Source of the DNA: Mortierella sp. BCC40632
Taxonomy: Eukaryota > Mortierellomycota > Mortierellomycetes > Mortierellales > Mortierellaceae
Reading direction: 5' to 3'
DNA: 64,000 nucleotides
Assembly (NCBI GenBank): GCA_011634665.1
Contig: WAEK01000010.1
Coordinates: forward strand, 62,001-126,000
Below, in pieces: positions 39,117 through 48,616 of this stretch. Within the stretch, counting starts at the first letter, position 1. Every line of letters starts with the position of its first letter. The position numbers and the translations under genes are program-made. The notes under the pieces are model-generated. The model searched no databases, was not told where the DNA came from, and saw only the letters and a program-made list of their open reading frames with translations.

Positions 39117-39508
39117 TAGTCCTATCCACTTTGTCCGGGAGGGACTCAAGTCTAAGGTCAATAGTAATGCGTAAACGCTGTGAGTTACCAATAATTCATG
39201 ATTTAGTTTTCAGTAAAAAGAAAAAAGAGCAATAAACACTTACAGATTCTCAAACATAGGTCTCATTTTCCCGTTGATAGCTAATAGTTCTTTGGACGCA
39301 TCCTCAAGCTCGTTGTCAAGACTTAGCTAATGATTGAAGTTGCAAGTAAAATTTTTTGCAAGAGAGTCTGCAGTGTGTACACTTCTAGCAAAACAATCGA
39401 CTTACGCGAACAGCTCTGAGTAGACCAATTAGAACACCATCTATTGTTTTGTAATCTTGGGGTGATATACAGTACATACCTCACATACTGGATGTTGCAC
39501 TTGTTTTA

Positions 39509-39651
39509 TTCTCTATTTCATCTGATTTTGTTTTTTCCACTCTTATCTTCGTGGATTATACACGGTCCTTTGCATGGGGCTACTACGAAGGGAGGTGTTA
39601 ATCCTCAATTAAGCAGCGAAAACTGAGGTCAAAAACAGGCGAAAAGGGCAA
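39509..39651 (+). mobile_element. 143-bp MITE, diverged copy 3
   Basis: An older relative of the same family (TTCTCTATTTCATCTG...), flanked by TA. It lies in the 3' part of the minus-strand frame at 39598-39915, so that frame's last 18 or so codons and its stop are supplied by the element. Confidence 0.85.
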
Positions 39652-40336
39652 TAATTGTTCGAGTAAACTCAACAGTTTTCTCCCGTAATGGTTTTCTTGC
39701 TCCTCACCGTTCTCGTTGTTCATATCAACTTCTTCGTCATCCTCATCATCTTTTCCATCATCCTCGGTAGTATCATCCTCCTCGTCCCCAGCTTCGCACT
39801 GTATATCTGGTTGTAGGTGCGAACGTTCCTGTTCATGAGGTTGACTACTTGAATGCGACGATGTGGTACCGGCGACTTCTCCTGCATTTGACCCACTATT
39901 GACTGAAGAACTCACTGGTGTTGCGGCTCTCGCTGAGAAGTTTAGACGGGGTGGTTTCTAAACTGATTTTCATGGTCCTAGGGCAGCTTGTCGAAGACCA
40001 GTAGCTCTTGTGATTATTCCTGACTTCCTCGATGACAATATTGTGTCAAATCTTGACTCCACCTCACTCCAGAACAGCTCTTCTGAATTGTCTTTGATCT
40101 TCACGAAAGCTTCTTTTAGCCTTATTGACCGTCGGCTCTCAATTTGAGAATTCTCAATAAGAGCAGAGTAGGCTAAACAGGCAGACATCTTGTTTATGTA
40201 GTCGAACTGATTTACAAAGCTCTGTATCGTGACATGCTCTTCGCCTTTTAGTTTATCCAAAGCCCACAAAACATGCTCTCGAAGAGGCAAATTCACAGTT
40301 GAAGCTGCGGAAACGGAAGGCCTTGGAGTATACACT
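39598..40336 (-). pseudogene. Unidentified gene, 3' end replaced by a MITE
   Basis: Two minus-strand open stretches. The stretch 40336-39970 follows a good acceptor (CGCTTTTAG) and encodes a helical, charged segment (…Leu-Trp-Ala-Leu-Asp-Lys-Leu-Lys-Gly…Ile-Ile-Thr-Arg-Ala-Thr-Gly-Leu-Arg). The stretch 39951-39598 encodes a Ser-rich then strongly Asp/Glu-rich region. The two are in different frames, with no clear GT donor between them. The second one runs into the MITE at 39509-39651, which provides the stop. I do not recognise the family. It is probably a decayed gene, but an undetected intron is possible. Confidence 0.4.
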
Positions 40337-40437
40337 AAAAGCGAGAAAATGAGATACTTAGAATAGCTATGGGTCAGAGTGAGAGTTCCAAGGACCTATT
40401 ACAGTAAATGTTCATTGATGACAATAACTTTACAGCC

Positions 40438-40620
40438 GACCTGGCTGACAGACCGCTCAACGCTAAATCTGTGTGCAGCTCATAGAGCCGAGGTTGCAAT
40501 TTGAAACATGTCTTCAGCGTGCATTAATTGAGAAGAGACTACACAGAGGTAATCAGCCTGGCTGACAGACTGCTAATCGCTAAATCTGTGTGCAGCTCAT
40601 AGAGCCGAGATTACAAACTG
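40438..40620. repeat. Two direct copies of a ~60-bp sequence
   Basis: Copies at about 40438-40497 and 40556-40615 share CCTGGCTGACAGAC and CGCTAAATCTGTGTGCAGCTCATAGAGCCGA with few changes, 118 bp apart. They are a local duplication of unknown nature, immediately before the Crinkler header. Confidence 0.8.
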
Positions 40621-40732
40621 TTCTGATCACAATGTTGTTATGCACAAGATGTAGGAAGCTATAAAATTACCTTTCGAACGAGAATGATGATGATGGGGTA
40701 AAGAGGAAAGCCGCAAATTGAGACGTCCCTGA

Positions 40733-40976
40733 ATTTCCTGCTACAGCAGTAGCGTCAAGACCAAGCAGAGTCCCGACTTTGACGACATTGTTGCCAACAG
40801 CCTCACTCTCTGGCGCGTCTCTCACCCTGTCATTGCGCCCAACAAGCGCCAGTCTGTCTTCCTGAGCGCGATTGATTCTCTCGGAGAGCTCGACCCCACC
40901 GACGACATTGCGGATGCCTTTCCAGAGGCACCACCCAATAAGACAATCCATATCATTGTCCAGCGCCCTCCTCAAG
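40733..40976 (+). pseudogene. Crinkler (CRN)-type N-terminal header domain, truncated
   Basis: A plus-strand frame opens after a TGA (40730-40732) and reads to a GT donor at 40977. It contains Leu-Thr-Leu-Trp-Arg-Val-Ser-His-Pro-Val, then Phe-Pro-Glu-Ala-Pro-Pro-Asn-Lys-Thr-Ile-His-Ile-Ile-Val-Gln-Arg-Pro-Pro. The Leu-Trp-x-Val and Ile-His-(Ile/Val)-(Ile/Val)-Val-Gln-x-Pro pattern is the end of the ubiquitin-like header of Crinkler proteins, found in oomycetes and early-diverging fungi. The usual start and first strands are missing, so it is 5'-truncated. Crinklers are delivered or nuclear effectors and may act in inter-fungal or host interactions. The opposite-strand frame at 40667-40993 is a shadow of this. 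Confidence 0.7.
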
Positions 40977-41343
40977 GTAATGAGACGCGCCATGTTGATT
41001 GATCTTCGCTAGCATGATGATCCAATATCTAACTAGGAGCGACATTGTTGAATTCGCTAATTCGACTGTGGCAGTCGCCTACGAAATAGCTCGTTCATTT
41101 TGAGTGACACCGACGGTCACAAAAGGAATGGAAAGAGAGCTGGAGACATGACATTCGCATTGCCTCGAAGGCATCAGCGAACGGTTCGTCGCAAGTTTTC
41201 CCAAGGATGCAACAATCTGCGGGCACGGCCGCAATGGGCAAGACTTCCATCGTGACCTACACTTGATACTTCGTAGATTTACCTCAAAGAGATGCCGAGA
41301 CCTTTGACAAGATTATTGATTGGAGACCGCAGGGAGACACAGT

Positions 41344-42303
41344 TCATGCACCAGCACCATCTCGCTCATTGACTCCACTTCCTTACAGCACATGCAGGGT
41401 ATACTTCAGAGTCTTCGTGAATGTAGTCGTACCTGAATGTTCTCTAGCTCATTTTCATCCCAGTATTTCTGAACAGCGGATTTGTCTGAATTCCATTGTC
41501 TCCTCATCTCAATGCTCTGATCCTGGGACTTCAAAGATCGTTGAACAGAGAGACATAAATCGAACCTAGACTGGCCTTGTCTTGCCCTCTGCCATGAAAC
41601 GCCTAGAAAAACGCTACTGGGCTATGGTCCTCTGGGCTCTCTTTGAGGAAGTCGGTGAGCTCAATGCGCGACATTACTGTGAATCGGCAATGCTAGATAC
41701 TAATAGAGTTCACAGTTAGAAGGTCTTGGCTTGATAACATCAGACTCTCGAAGACGAGTATGAAAAACCTGAGACGAGAGTGACAATCTTAGTCTCCAAC
41801 CGCAGTTTTTACCCCCAATCATCATGACCAGGAGGGACCAAGCTGACCGCAGTCATTGTTTGAATGCAAGGTGCGCGCATGATCATCTCGCATTGAAAAA
41901 ATACCATTACCTAGTAGAGTAGGAGAGGAAGCACAAGAGACCAAGGGCAGAGAGTCTACGAATGTGTGCCAATGTTTATAAATGTTTGTGCGAATGTGAG
42001 TGCCAAGTGCATGTCAAAGAAGGGATATGTTCTTCAACAGCGGCATGTTCTGTTCTGTCAACTTACAATATCTGCGAGGTTAGAAGCAAGTGAGAAGTCA
42101 GGAGAGAGAGAGAGAGAGAGACGCGTCCTTTTGATCGATCTTGTCTGCATAAGCTTTTTCAACAGACTAACCCTATTCTTTTTCATTTCTAGTCCATGCG
42201 CCTGTACCTTCTCGCTCACTAACTCCGCTTCCTGGTTACCATTCGGATGGTTCTCGTCCCAGTTCGCCGCTGTCTGGTATGAACTCACTCGTGCTCTACT
42301 GTC

Positions 42304-42335
<32 letters not shown>

Positions 42336-42690
42336 TTTTTTTTTTTTTTTTTTTTTTTTCTCCAGTGGTCCTAACTTCACATTCTATCCTCTCATACAAC
42401 TAGGCGACCTCCATGCTGACATCAAAACAATCACAGACAAGTTCTTTGTGCCAGGACTAATTGCCAGCTTCCTTGACGCGTTTGTGAAGGGCATGGAACA
42501 TCTCCCAACCACAACTGGACATATTCGAGGACTGCCTAGAGCTTAGCGTCGACAGTTTGGCCATCCTGCTGAAACTCGACCCGGCTTGTTATTCATGGAT
42601 CTTCCCATCCCTTCGGTACCTGATTCAGCGTCAAGGAATTTCGCCGTGGGTTCTATTTTGGACTTGATGAAGGAGAGCAACAGCTTCGGG
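41344..42690 (+). pseudogene. CRN linker and pre-NTPase segments, broken
   Basis: 41344-41397 and 42193-42276 encode two versions of the same Ser/Pro linker (His-Ala-Pro-x-Pro-Ser-Arg-Ser-Leu-Thr-Pro-Leu-Pro). The second ends at a GT donor and joins, after an acceptor at 42403, a helical segment (Asp-Leu-His-Ala-Asp-Ile-Lys...) and the stretch Leu-Phe-Met-Asp-Leu-Pro-Ile-Pro. This runs up to Glu-Ser-Asn near 42690, which in related CRN proteins leads directly into the P-loop. A TAG at 42544-42546 interrupts it where Trp is expected. The P-loop itself is found 3.7 kb downstream (46349). A T tract and CTTT repeat fill the intron at 42300-42360. Confidence 0.6.
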
Positions 42691-42759
42691 TGGCCCTGTC
42701 GATGGTTTCAAGAAGCTCATCAAGGCCGAGAAAACCCCCCGAGTCGACGGGATACACAA

Positions 42760-42990
42760 GTCTTCGCCGTTCGACTCTCCACTCCTCCCCTGTTGGTTAC
42801 CTCTCAGGTAGTTCTCGTCCAATCATTCCTCTGTCTGGTAAGAGCATGCTCTCTGCCATTCTTTATTAGCTCTCTATCGACTATTCAGCCGATCCATATC
42901 TCATTCTTTTCTTTACAGCAAGGCGACCATGCTGGCGGCAACAAAATTACGGACAGTTTCTTTGAACTGATCTACACTCGAGGGCTCTGA
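42760..42990 (+). pseudogene. Second, more degraded CRN linker fragment
   Basis: The sequence around 42776-42836 resembles the linker just described (Thr-Pro-Pro-Leu...Gly-Tyr...Ser), and 42918-42990 reads Gly-Asp-His-Ala-Gly-Gly-Asn-Lys-Ile-Thr-Asp-Ser-Phe-Phe, a relative of the helical segment at 42404. It ends at a stop. It is evidently a partial tandem copy. Confidence 0.45.
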
Positions 42991-43167
42991 AAACGTGATG
43001 GCTGTCATCGAGCAGCCCAACAATGTACCCTTCAGACAGGTGAGCAAATCCTCTCTCACGTTCACAGGCGTCGTAGATGTTTGACCGAGCTTCATGCAAT
43101 CCGCGAAGATACATCTTTACCGAGCACCACCCTCACTTTCACTTCTCTCCCGCTTCACTGTTAAAAC

Positions 43168-45685
43168 ATGACTAACCACGGTCGCGTTCCATGCGCAGAT
43201 CCACGCTGTACCAACACATACGGCACCAAGAAGGACATGCAACGACACCACACAGCAAGGCACACTGAAGAGGGGTTCCTTTGTCGTTCTCCTGGATGCG
43301 GAAGCCATTACAGTTCGGACAACCCGCGCGTTAGGCATGAACGAAAAACCCACCGGCTATTTCACTGCCGCCGCGATACTTGCGAACAGTCTATTGAAGG
43401 AGCACATAACTGGAGGCTGCACCAGAGGAAACATCGGCCACACACTTGTCCGGAGCCAAACTGTGATAGTTGCTACACCACCTTACGATCACTCCGTCAG
43501 CACCAGGAGACAATCCATTCAAGCAACACTCAGCCTTTTCCAGCCTTCCACCTCCGTCAAAACTTATCCCTGTTGTCCCGTCACCAGAGCTTCTTCTGGA
43601 TAATGTGACAAAACGACCGATTCCAAATGGTGAGAAATGGTGGCGACTTTTGAGAAGCTACTTTAATGATACGCTCCAACATCAACCACTAGTAACCTCG
43701 CTCTTTTAATAGAGTACAGGGTTCCGGTTGTGTACAAGGGAAGCCAGGTCCAGGAGATTGAGCCGGCGACGAAGTGGTACAATTTCATCTACAAGCCCGG
43801 AACGACGCCTTTGGTGAAGGATGTAAGAAGAAACGATAGTCATTTACAGTTGTCTTGATCAGCGCCATGCGATGGTGCATGAGTTTAACTTTCCATGCAC
43901 CATCATGAAATAGGGCGAGGGACGTATAGATGGCCGAAAAATTTCAGGCGGCGAGGAGCGATGGTTCGCTCTGCTCTCCAAATACAACTTCTTCGTGTCG
44001 GCCACGTTTTCTGGGGAAAAATGTGCCGCCTGTCAAGCTGAAAAGGGGCACTGGCATGAAGGATTACGAGAGGGGAAGTTCTCCGTGATCGTCGTATCGA
44101 ATGCCAGCATTTGCAGTTGGTGCCGCTCAAAACAGAATAATAAAAAGGTAAGCCAAGGTGAATATCATTTACCGTGCCTATGGTAAAAAGGATGCACATC
44201 ACTCATTCACCTACTTCTATTTTTTAGGCCAAGGACGAATGGGCTACAAAATCCATCACTGGCGTGCAGCTGCAGGATCTCAAGCCTCGAACTTGTTCGC
44301 ACTGTGGTAAAGACTGCGATCAGGAAAACTGCCATGTTCGAAGAAAATGCGACAAGAGCTGGTTTTTTCCGCTTTGCAAGGAGTGTCAGCGAACGAACAT
44401 GACTTCCCTGAGTTCTGACCAAAGAACTGACAATTACTTTGCGCTGTGGCGGCTGAAGAGAACCAGGCGTTCCATGTTCAACAACCGTACCAAAGCCGAC
44501 GGCTTTGTTCTCACGGTTTTTTTGTCGTGGTCTATGTGTAGGTGTACCACAACTCTCTTGTCGTGAGTTGGCGCACCTCCGACTCCAGGTGCGAGGATCC
44601 ACATCGGTTGACTGGTACGACCAAGAATCCTTGGTTGCCGGCGATCATGATCTGATGAAGCGATTCTCTACAGATCGTACCACGTCCGGTAGAGACAAGA
44701 AGATGATGCCTTACTCACATCGTCGCCAGTGTACAGTGGCAGCATCCACATGGAGAAATTCGTAAGTAGATCAAATCATTTTTTGTTTCTACCACTTTGA
44801 CCAGAGCCTGTCACTAAACAAACACTCCATTGGGATTTGACAGCGGGTTGACTTTATGCTTCATTGGTGCGATCCAAAAAAGAAAGAAGGATTCCGACTA
44901 GCAGACAGCATTCTCCTGGAACTCTTTGATGGATTTGGCTTGGAAAAGGAGATGAAGATTGACCTCACGGAGCAGGAGGAATATCGCTGGCAGGTATTTT
45001 GTAACTCCAGGCGCAACAGGAAGGAGCGTGTTGCCTGGGGCAAGTACGAGTGGCGATATTTCCTGCGGATGTGTAGTGGGATCGATCTTTGTTCTGAGTT
45101 CACAATGGAAAGGATTGGTCAGCTAGGGAATATTGACCGAATAGCAAGTGATGGCGAATATCGGCTCGGTAGCTGTATCTACACTCCTGTAGGTCTAAAC
45201 TTTGGGAAGGTTCTGCTCGAAGGTTTCAAAACCTCTAGATTGCTCCAAGGAAGCGATCTAGAGAACTGCCAGAAATGCATCAAAATGCTTCTTAATCTGA
45301 TGATTCAGACCGCCGAGAAAATGAAGCACCGTCTACCTCTGTAAGTGGCTTCTGCTACTCTTTGGTACATAAAAGAAGACAAGGCACATGGTCAGAATTG
45401 GACAGTTAATGCCTTTTTAGGCTATTAAGAGAGCATGCTGCTCTTGTAGGTCTCGAAGACAGCGACAAGGAGGCTCAGATGCTGGAAGAAACTGTTGAGA
45501 ACATTCATGATCAGTACGAGCCTGTACTTGAGGGCGTGACGCTGACTGGCTGCGATATCCCAATCATGGCCATGGATGTGGACAATAGTATCGCCTGTGA
45601 TAACGACTCTGGTGAGTCCGACTCCTTTCAGGCTGCGGACGTAGACTCTTGGGAGCACGAGAAGGGTACTGCGGCTTCTTTCTGA
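43168..45685 (+). CDS. C2H2 zinc-finger / zinc-ribbon protein with an HNH-like segment (possibly decaying)
   Basis: Proposed exons: 43168-43629, 43713-43822, 43914-44147, 44228-44515, 44693-44761, 44844-45340 and 45421-45685. All phases agree except for a frame change near 43530-43590 in exon 1 (a frameshift, or a very short intron). Four N-terminal C2H2 fingers come first (C-x4-C...H-x3-4-H). Then two zinc-ribbon clusters follow (Cys-Ala-Ala-Cys...Cys-Ser-Trp-Cys; Cys-Ser-His-Cys...Cys-His...Cys...Leu-Cys-Lys-Glu-Cys). Next is a domain with Arg-Trp-Gln-Val...Asn-Ile-Asp-Arg-Ile...Gly-Glu-Tyr...Ser-Cys...Pro-Val-Gly-Leu-Asn, weakly like HNH/treble-clef nucleases. The final exon ends at TGA (45683-45685), but coding-like sequence continues in frame to about 45930 and then, frame-shifted, to 46238 (Ser-rich, basic). 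The donor at 44516 is weak. A DNA-binding nuclease is inferred, not shown. Confidence 0.5.
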
Positions 45686-46238
45686 GCACCATCTGGGTAT
45701 GACGATGGCGACTCCTTCTCTGACAATGATTTTAGTGAAGCAGTTACTATGCCTTCATTTGATTCAGCGGAAGATTTGAGTCAGGATGACAAACTATTTC
45801 CGGTGAAATATCCCTCAGACTGGCGACTCCCTTTCTGGTACAAGATCTGGCGATCTTGCTCCACATACCACCGATACTGTGTCAACGAGCGGCTCTTCCC
45901 CTATCACGCCCTGGAAACAGCTGCGAACCGATGATTTCTTGCTCCAGTGTGGTAAGGAGAATCAACCTCCTCAAACTGCCTTGATCGCGCAGCCTCCTTC
46001 TTCTCGACATCACAACGCCACTCCCTTTAGTGACCACCTAAAGATGAAGCCCTCAAAGCATGGTCAATCAGAACGATCCAAAGCAGCCGGATTCCTCAAC
46101 GGGCCTACCAAGAGGAAATCTGTTGAGTCGAACAGTACAACCACTGCATCGGATGACGATGATTTTGTGGTGCCCAGTCGAGTGACGATTAAGCACTCCC
46201 CAATTGCGAAAAGGCGTATGATAAACCCGAGTTGTTGA
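45686..46238 (+). pseudogene. Read-through tail of the zinc-finger gene
   Basis: Beyond the TGA the same frame stays open to 45932 and encodes acidic/Ser-rich then Tyr/Trp-rich sequence (Pro-Ser-Asp-Trp-Arg-Leu-Pro-Phe-Trp-Tyr-Lys). A second frame then carries on with Pro-Ile-Thr-Pro-Trp-Lys-Gln-Leu-Arg and a basic Ser/Lys-rich region with a nuclear-localisation look (Pro-Thr-Lys-Arg-Lys), ending at 46238. This suggests an ancestrally longer protein, cut by a nonsense change and a frameshift. Confidence 0.5.
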
Positions 46239-46348
46239 TTATGTCCCAAGAACCTCCATTATCGTGTACGTTAGCTTTCATTCGCATGGACCTGGCTAGT
46301 CTTTTCGTTTTTCAAGCAAAGATTTACGCTAAGAGTCAATAAAAAATA

Positions 46349-46652
46349 GTGCCTGTCTCTGGCGTTTCTGGCAGGTCTCTTGAGGCAGTGCTTGATTTGC
46401 AAATATCAAGATCAGTGCTTCTACACGATACTAATTTTCCTGCACATCCCCTCATGTTCACAATAGGATGCGGCAAGACTCGCGCTGTGATCGAGCTCCT
46501 CTCTCAGCACTGGGTTTTTACTTCAATGCTTCCAGTGATGACTAGGGATCTGTAGACATGACGACCCTTCGATCTGTCGTCCAAAAGTACTTGAACGACC
46601 GACGCGATTCTTCCGATATAGACCTAGAGGCTAACAATATGCAAGAAAGACT
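46349..46652 (+). pseudogene. CRN P-loop NTPase fragment
   Basis: 46349-46370 encodes Val-Pro-Val-Ser-Gly-Val-Ser, and after an intron the acceptor at 46465-46466 gives Gly-Cys-Gly-Lys-Thr-Arg-Ala-Val-Ile-Glu-Leu-Leu-Ser-Gln-His-Trp. Together they form a Walker A (Gly-Val-Ser-Gly-Cys-Gly-Lys-Thr) of the CRN-associated NTPase. A one-base loss after the Trp shifts the frame, and a TAG replaces Trp soon after. The shifted frame then stays recognisable (Asp-Met-Thr-Thr-Leu-Arg...) to 46652. It is a dead gene, and is the expected continuation of the piece that stops near 42690. Confidence 0.7.
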
Positions 46653-46659
46653 ATAATAA

Positions 46660-46760
46660 TATGATCGTGGAGAAAGGAAAAAGACTATGAGAAATTTTAT
46701 TATTTTGAGTCGGTAGTCCCTGTGTATTTTGGAACACAACTTTATTTGGATTCATAACTA
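46660..46760 (+). repeat. 3'-flank module of the imine-reductase duplicates (copy at C)
   Basis: Shares GATCGTGGAGAAAGGAAA with 32846-32906 and TTTATTTGGATTCATA with 37370-37495. It is in the orientation expected downstream of the minus-strand fragment C. Confidence 0.7.
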
Positions 46761-46771
46761 GATAATAAATA

Positions 46772-46914
46772 TTCTCCATTTCATCTGTTTTTGTTTTTTC
46801 CATTCTTATTTTCGAGGATTATGCACGGTCCGTTGCACGGGGTTACTGCGAAGGGGGGTGTTAATCTTCAAATAAGCAGCGCAATCTGAGGTCAAAAACA
46901 TCTGAAATGGAGAA
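46772..46914 (+). mobile_element. 143-bp MITE, copy 4
   Basis: Identical to copy 2 (38974-39116), flanked by TA on both sides. It is inserted just beyond the 3'-flank module of fragment C. Confidence 0.92.
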
Positions 46915-46966
46915 TACTTTGTCTTTGTAGTGGGAAGGAGTGGAAGAAGAAGAATAGAGAAAAATA

Positions 46967-47109
46967 TTCTCCATTTCAGATGTTTTTGACCTCATTTAGC
47001 GTTGCTTATTTGTAGAATAACATGCCCCTTCGCAGTAGCCCCGTGCAACGGACTGTGCATAATCCTCGAAAATAAGAATGGAAAAAACAAAAATATCTGA
47101 AATGGAGAA
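46967..47109 (-). mobile_element. 143-bp MITE, copy 5 (inverted)
   Basis: Same family but a distinct subtype (inner sequence CATGTTATTCTACAAATAAG). It is the exact reverse complement of copy 6 (47796-47938) and is flanked by TA. With copy 6 it brackets imine-reductase fragment C. Confidence 0.92.
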
Positions 47110-47182
47110 TAAAAGATGAAGGAGACTTTCAGCTCCAATAGTTATTTGTGCTGAGTGGCTCCTAATTGGTTCTATAGCTCTT

Positions 47183-47590
47183 CTAGTTCTGTTTGCTCTT
47201 GGGGATTGGGTACTCGATTAATGCCGCAAAATCTTCATTGCCTCGGTCGTCTTCAACTGCTCGCTCGTAGAAGCTCTTGGTGGGTTGAATAAGGCCAGTG
47301 TTCACTCCAAGCTCCTCGCTGAGATTAACAATATGCTCTAAAGCTGGGATCTGCTTTCTAAGAGACGATCCTAGAGTTAAATTATCGCCATTGTCAATCT
47401 GTTGGGCCAGCACCTGAAAGTACCCTACCGCGGTGGTCAGGACTAAGACAAGAAGAGTCGCAAAGTCGGCAATGGTCGACTTCTTGGAGGTATGGATGAG
47501 CGAAGCCGAATGGATCAGACCAGAGGAGAGGCTATAGTACGAGCTCAGGACTGCATTGTCAAATAGTGAGGCTGTACCAATATCTGCGTC
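47183..47590 (-). pseudogene. Imine reductase-like fragment (copy C), N-terminal half deleted
   Basis: This encodes the C-terminal half only, from Ala-Asp-Ile-Gly-Thr-Ala-Ser through Glu-Tyr to the stop, with several substitutions relative to B (for example Arg-Lys for Gly-Met before the Gln). Upstream, the sequence switches directly to promoter-type sequence of the same gene family (around 47591-47600 onwards). The Rossmann domain and start have been deleted internally. The open frame to 47827 runs through former promoter sequence and is not a real protein. Confidence 0.85.
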
Positions 47591-47647
47591 TGTAATGGAA
47601 GGAAGTGAGAGGAAGGGGAAGTGAGAGACTCGACTCTTGCAGGAAGA

Positions 47648-47683
47648 GGACAAGACAGTTGACGTGCCCGACGCCAAAGTTAT
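47648..47683 (-). promoter_or_regulatory. Conserved upstream motif (copy C)
   Basis: The minus-strand copy of the motif found before A, B and D (ATAACTTTGGCGTCGGGCAC then GTCAACTGTCTTGTC). It is retained although the gene is dead. Confidence 0.55.
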
Positions 47684-47795
47684 GAGCGAACAGGAAGCAC
47701 TCGTAGAGTACCTGCGATAGAGCAATTTCAGCCAATCCAAACGATCCCACTGGGCAGGCAACAGTTTGATGCAGAGTGCTTTAACATCTAAACTA

Positions 47796-47938
47796 TTCTC
47801 CATTTCAGATATTTTTGTTTTTTCCATTCTTATTTTCGAGGATTATGCACAGTCCGTTGCACGGGGCTACTGCGAAGGGGCATGTTATTCTACAAATAAG
47901 CAACGCTAAATGAGGTCAAAAACATCTGAAATGGAGAA
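47796..47938 (+). mobile_element. 143-bp MITE, copy 6
   Basis: Perfect inverted partner of copy 5, with TA on both sides. It is inserted in the upstream region of fragment C. Confidence 0.92.
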
Positions 47939-48122
47939 TAATACACACAATGACACTGTTGTCTTCTTTAGGTTTGTAATTTCTATATCGCTCCTGTATT
48001 CAATTTTGACTGTTTGGGTGTTTCTTCGTATGTATGTACCGCAACAGGCAAGGCGAGAAAGCGAAAGTAACAAACTGTCGCTTTGAGACCTGAGGAAGAC
48101 TGTTTTGAGGGATATCTGCAGG

Positions 48123-48230
48123 TGGCTTACTAATGCACAAAGATTGCTTCGCAATGAGCAAAAAAAAGAAGCTCGGAATAACTAAAGCATGCCTTAAGAG
48201 GGAACTAAGTGTTGTTAAAGTTGATTAAGC
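48123..48230 (-). repeat. Duplicated far-upstream segment of the imine-reductase genes
   Basis: CTTACTAATGCACAAAGATTGC onwards matches 34718-34850 and, inverted, 35750-35870. It shows that the duplicated unit including C extends at least this far; the MITE at 47796 and about 180 bp of other sequence were inserted within it. Confidence 0.7.
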
Positions 48231-48430
48231 TCGATCTACCGAAGAGGCGTGAAGCGCGCACCTGCAGAGAGTGCTGGTTGAATATTTGCATTTGTCAGCC
48301 CTCACCTTCCCTCCCAGTGTCACTGAATTTGGCGTGTAGAGGATCAACTAACGGATGGGGGAGTGCTCTCAAACAGTTTTAGCGCCCAAAGTGGTTAATC
48401 TAATATATGGGCGCATTCTTGCTCACTCAC

Positions 48431-48464
48431 CACTTTGGCGTAAGATACGCCAACTGTCTTGTCC
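48431..48464 (+). promoter_or_regulatory. Conserved upstream motif (copy D)
   Basis: ACTTTGGCGTAAGATACGCC then AACTGTCTTGTCC, about 153 bp before the ATG of copy D. It has small differences from the A-C versions, while the surrounding sequence is much more diverged. Confidence 0.6.
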
Positions 48465-48616
48465 CTGGCCTTGATAAAATAGAGACCTCAGTTCCTTTGT
48501 CAGTGGTGTTCATCATCAACAGCTTCTCTACCAACTTACTCAAGCCATCCACCCGAGCAGTTTCTGCTTCATAGAAACACCTCTCTCTCTCACCCACCAA
48601 AAAGCACCACCTTGCG

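Noticed and set aside
40667..40993. Minus-strand 108-codon frame
   Set aside because: It is antisense to the CRN header, whose plus-strand reading matches a known motif and ends at a splice donor.
47591..47827. Extension of the copy C frame upstream, suggesting a 214-residue protein
   Set aside because: The upstream part translates former promoter sequence (including the conserved motif) and MITE sequence, so the frame is fortuitous after a deletion.
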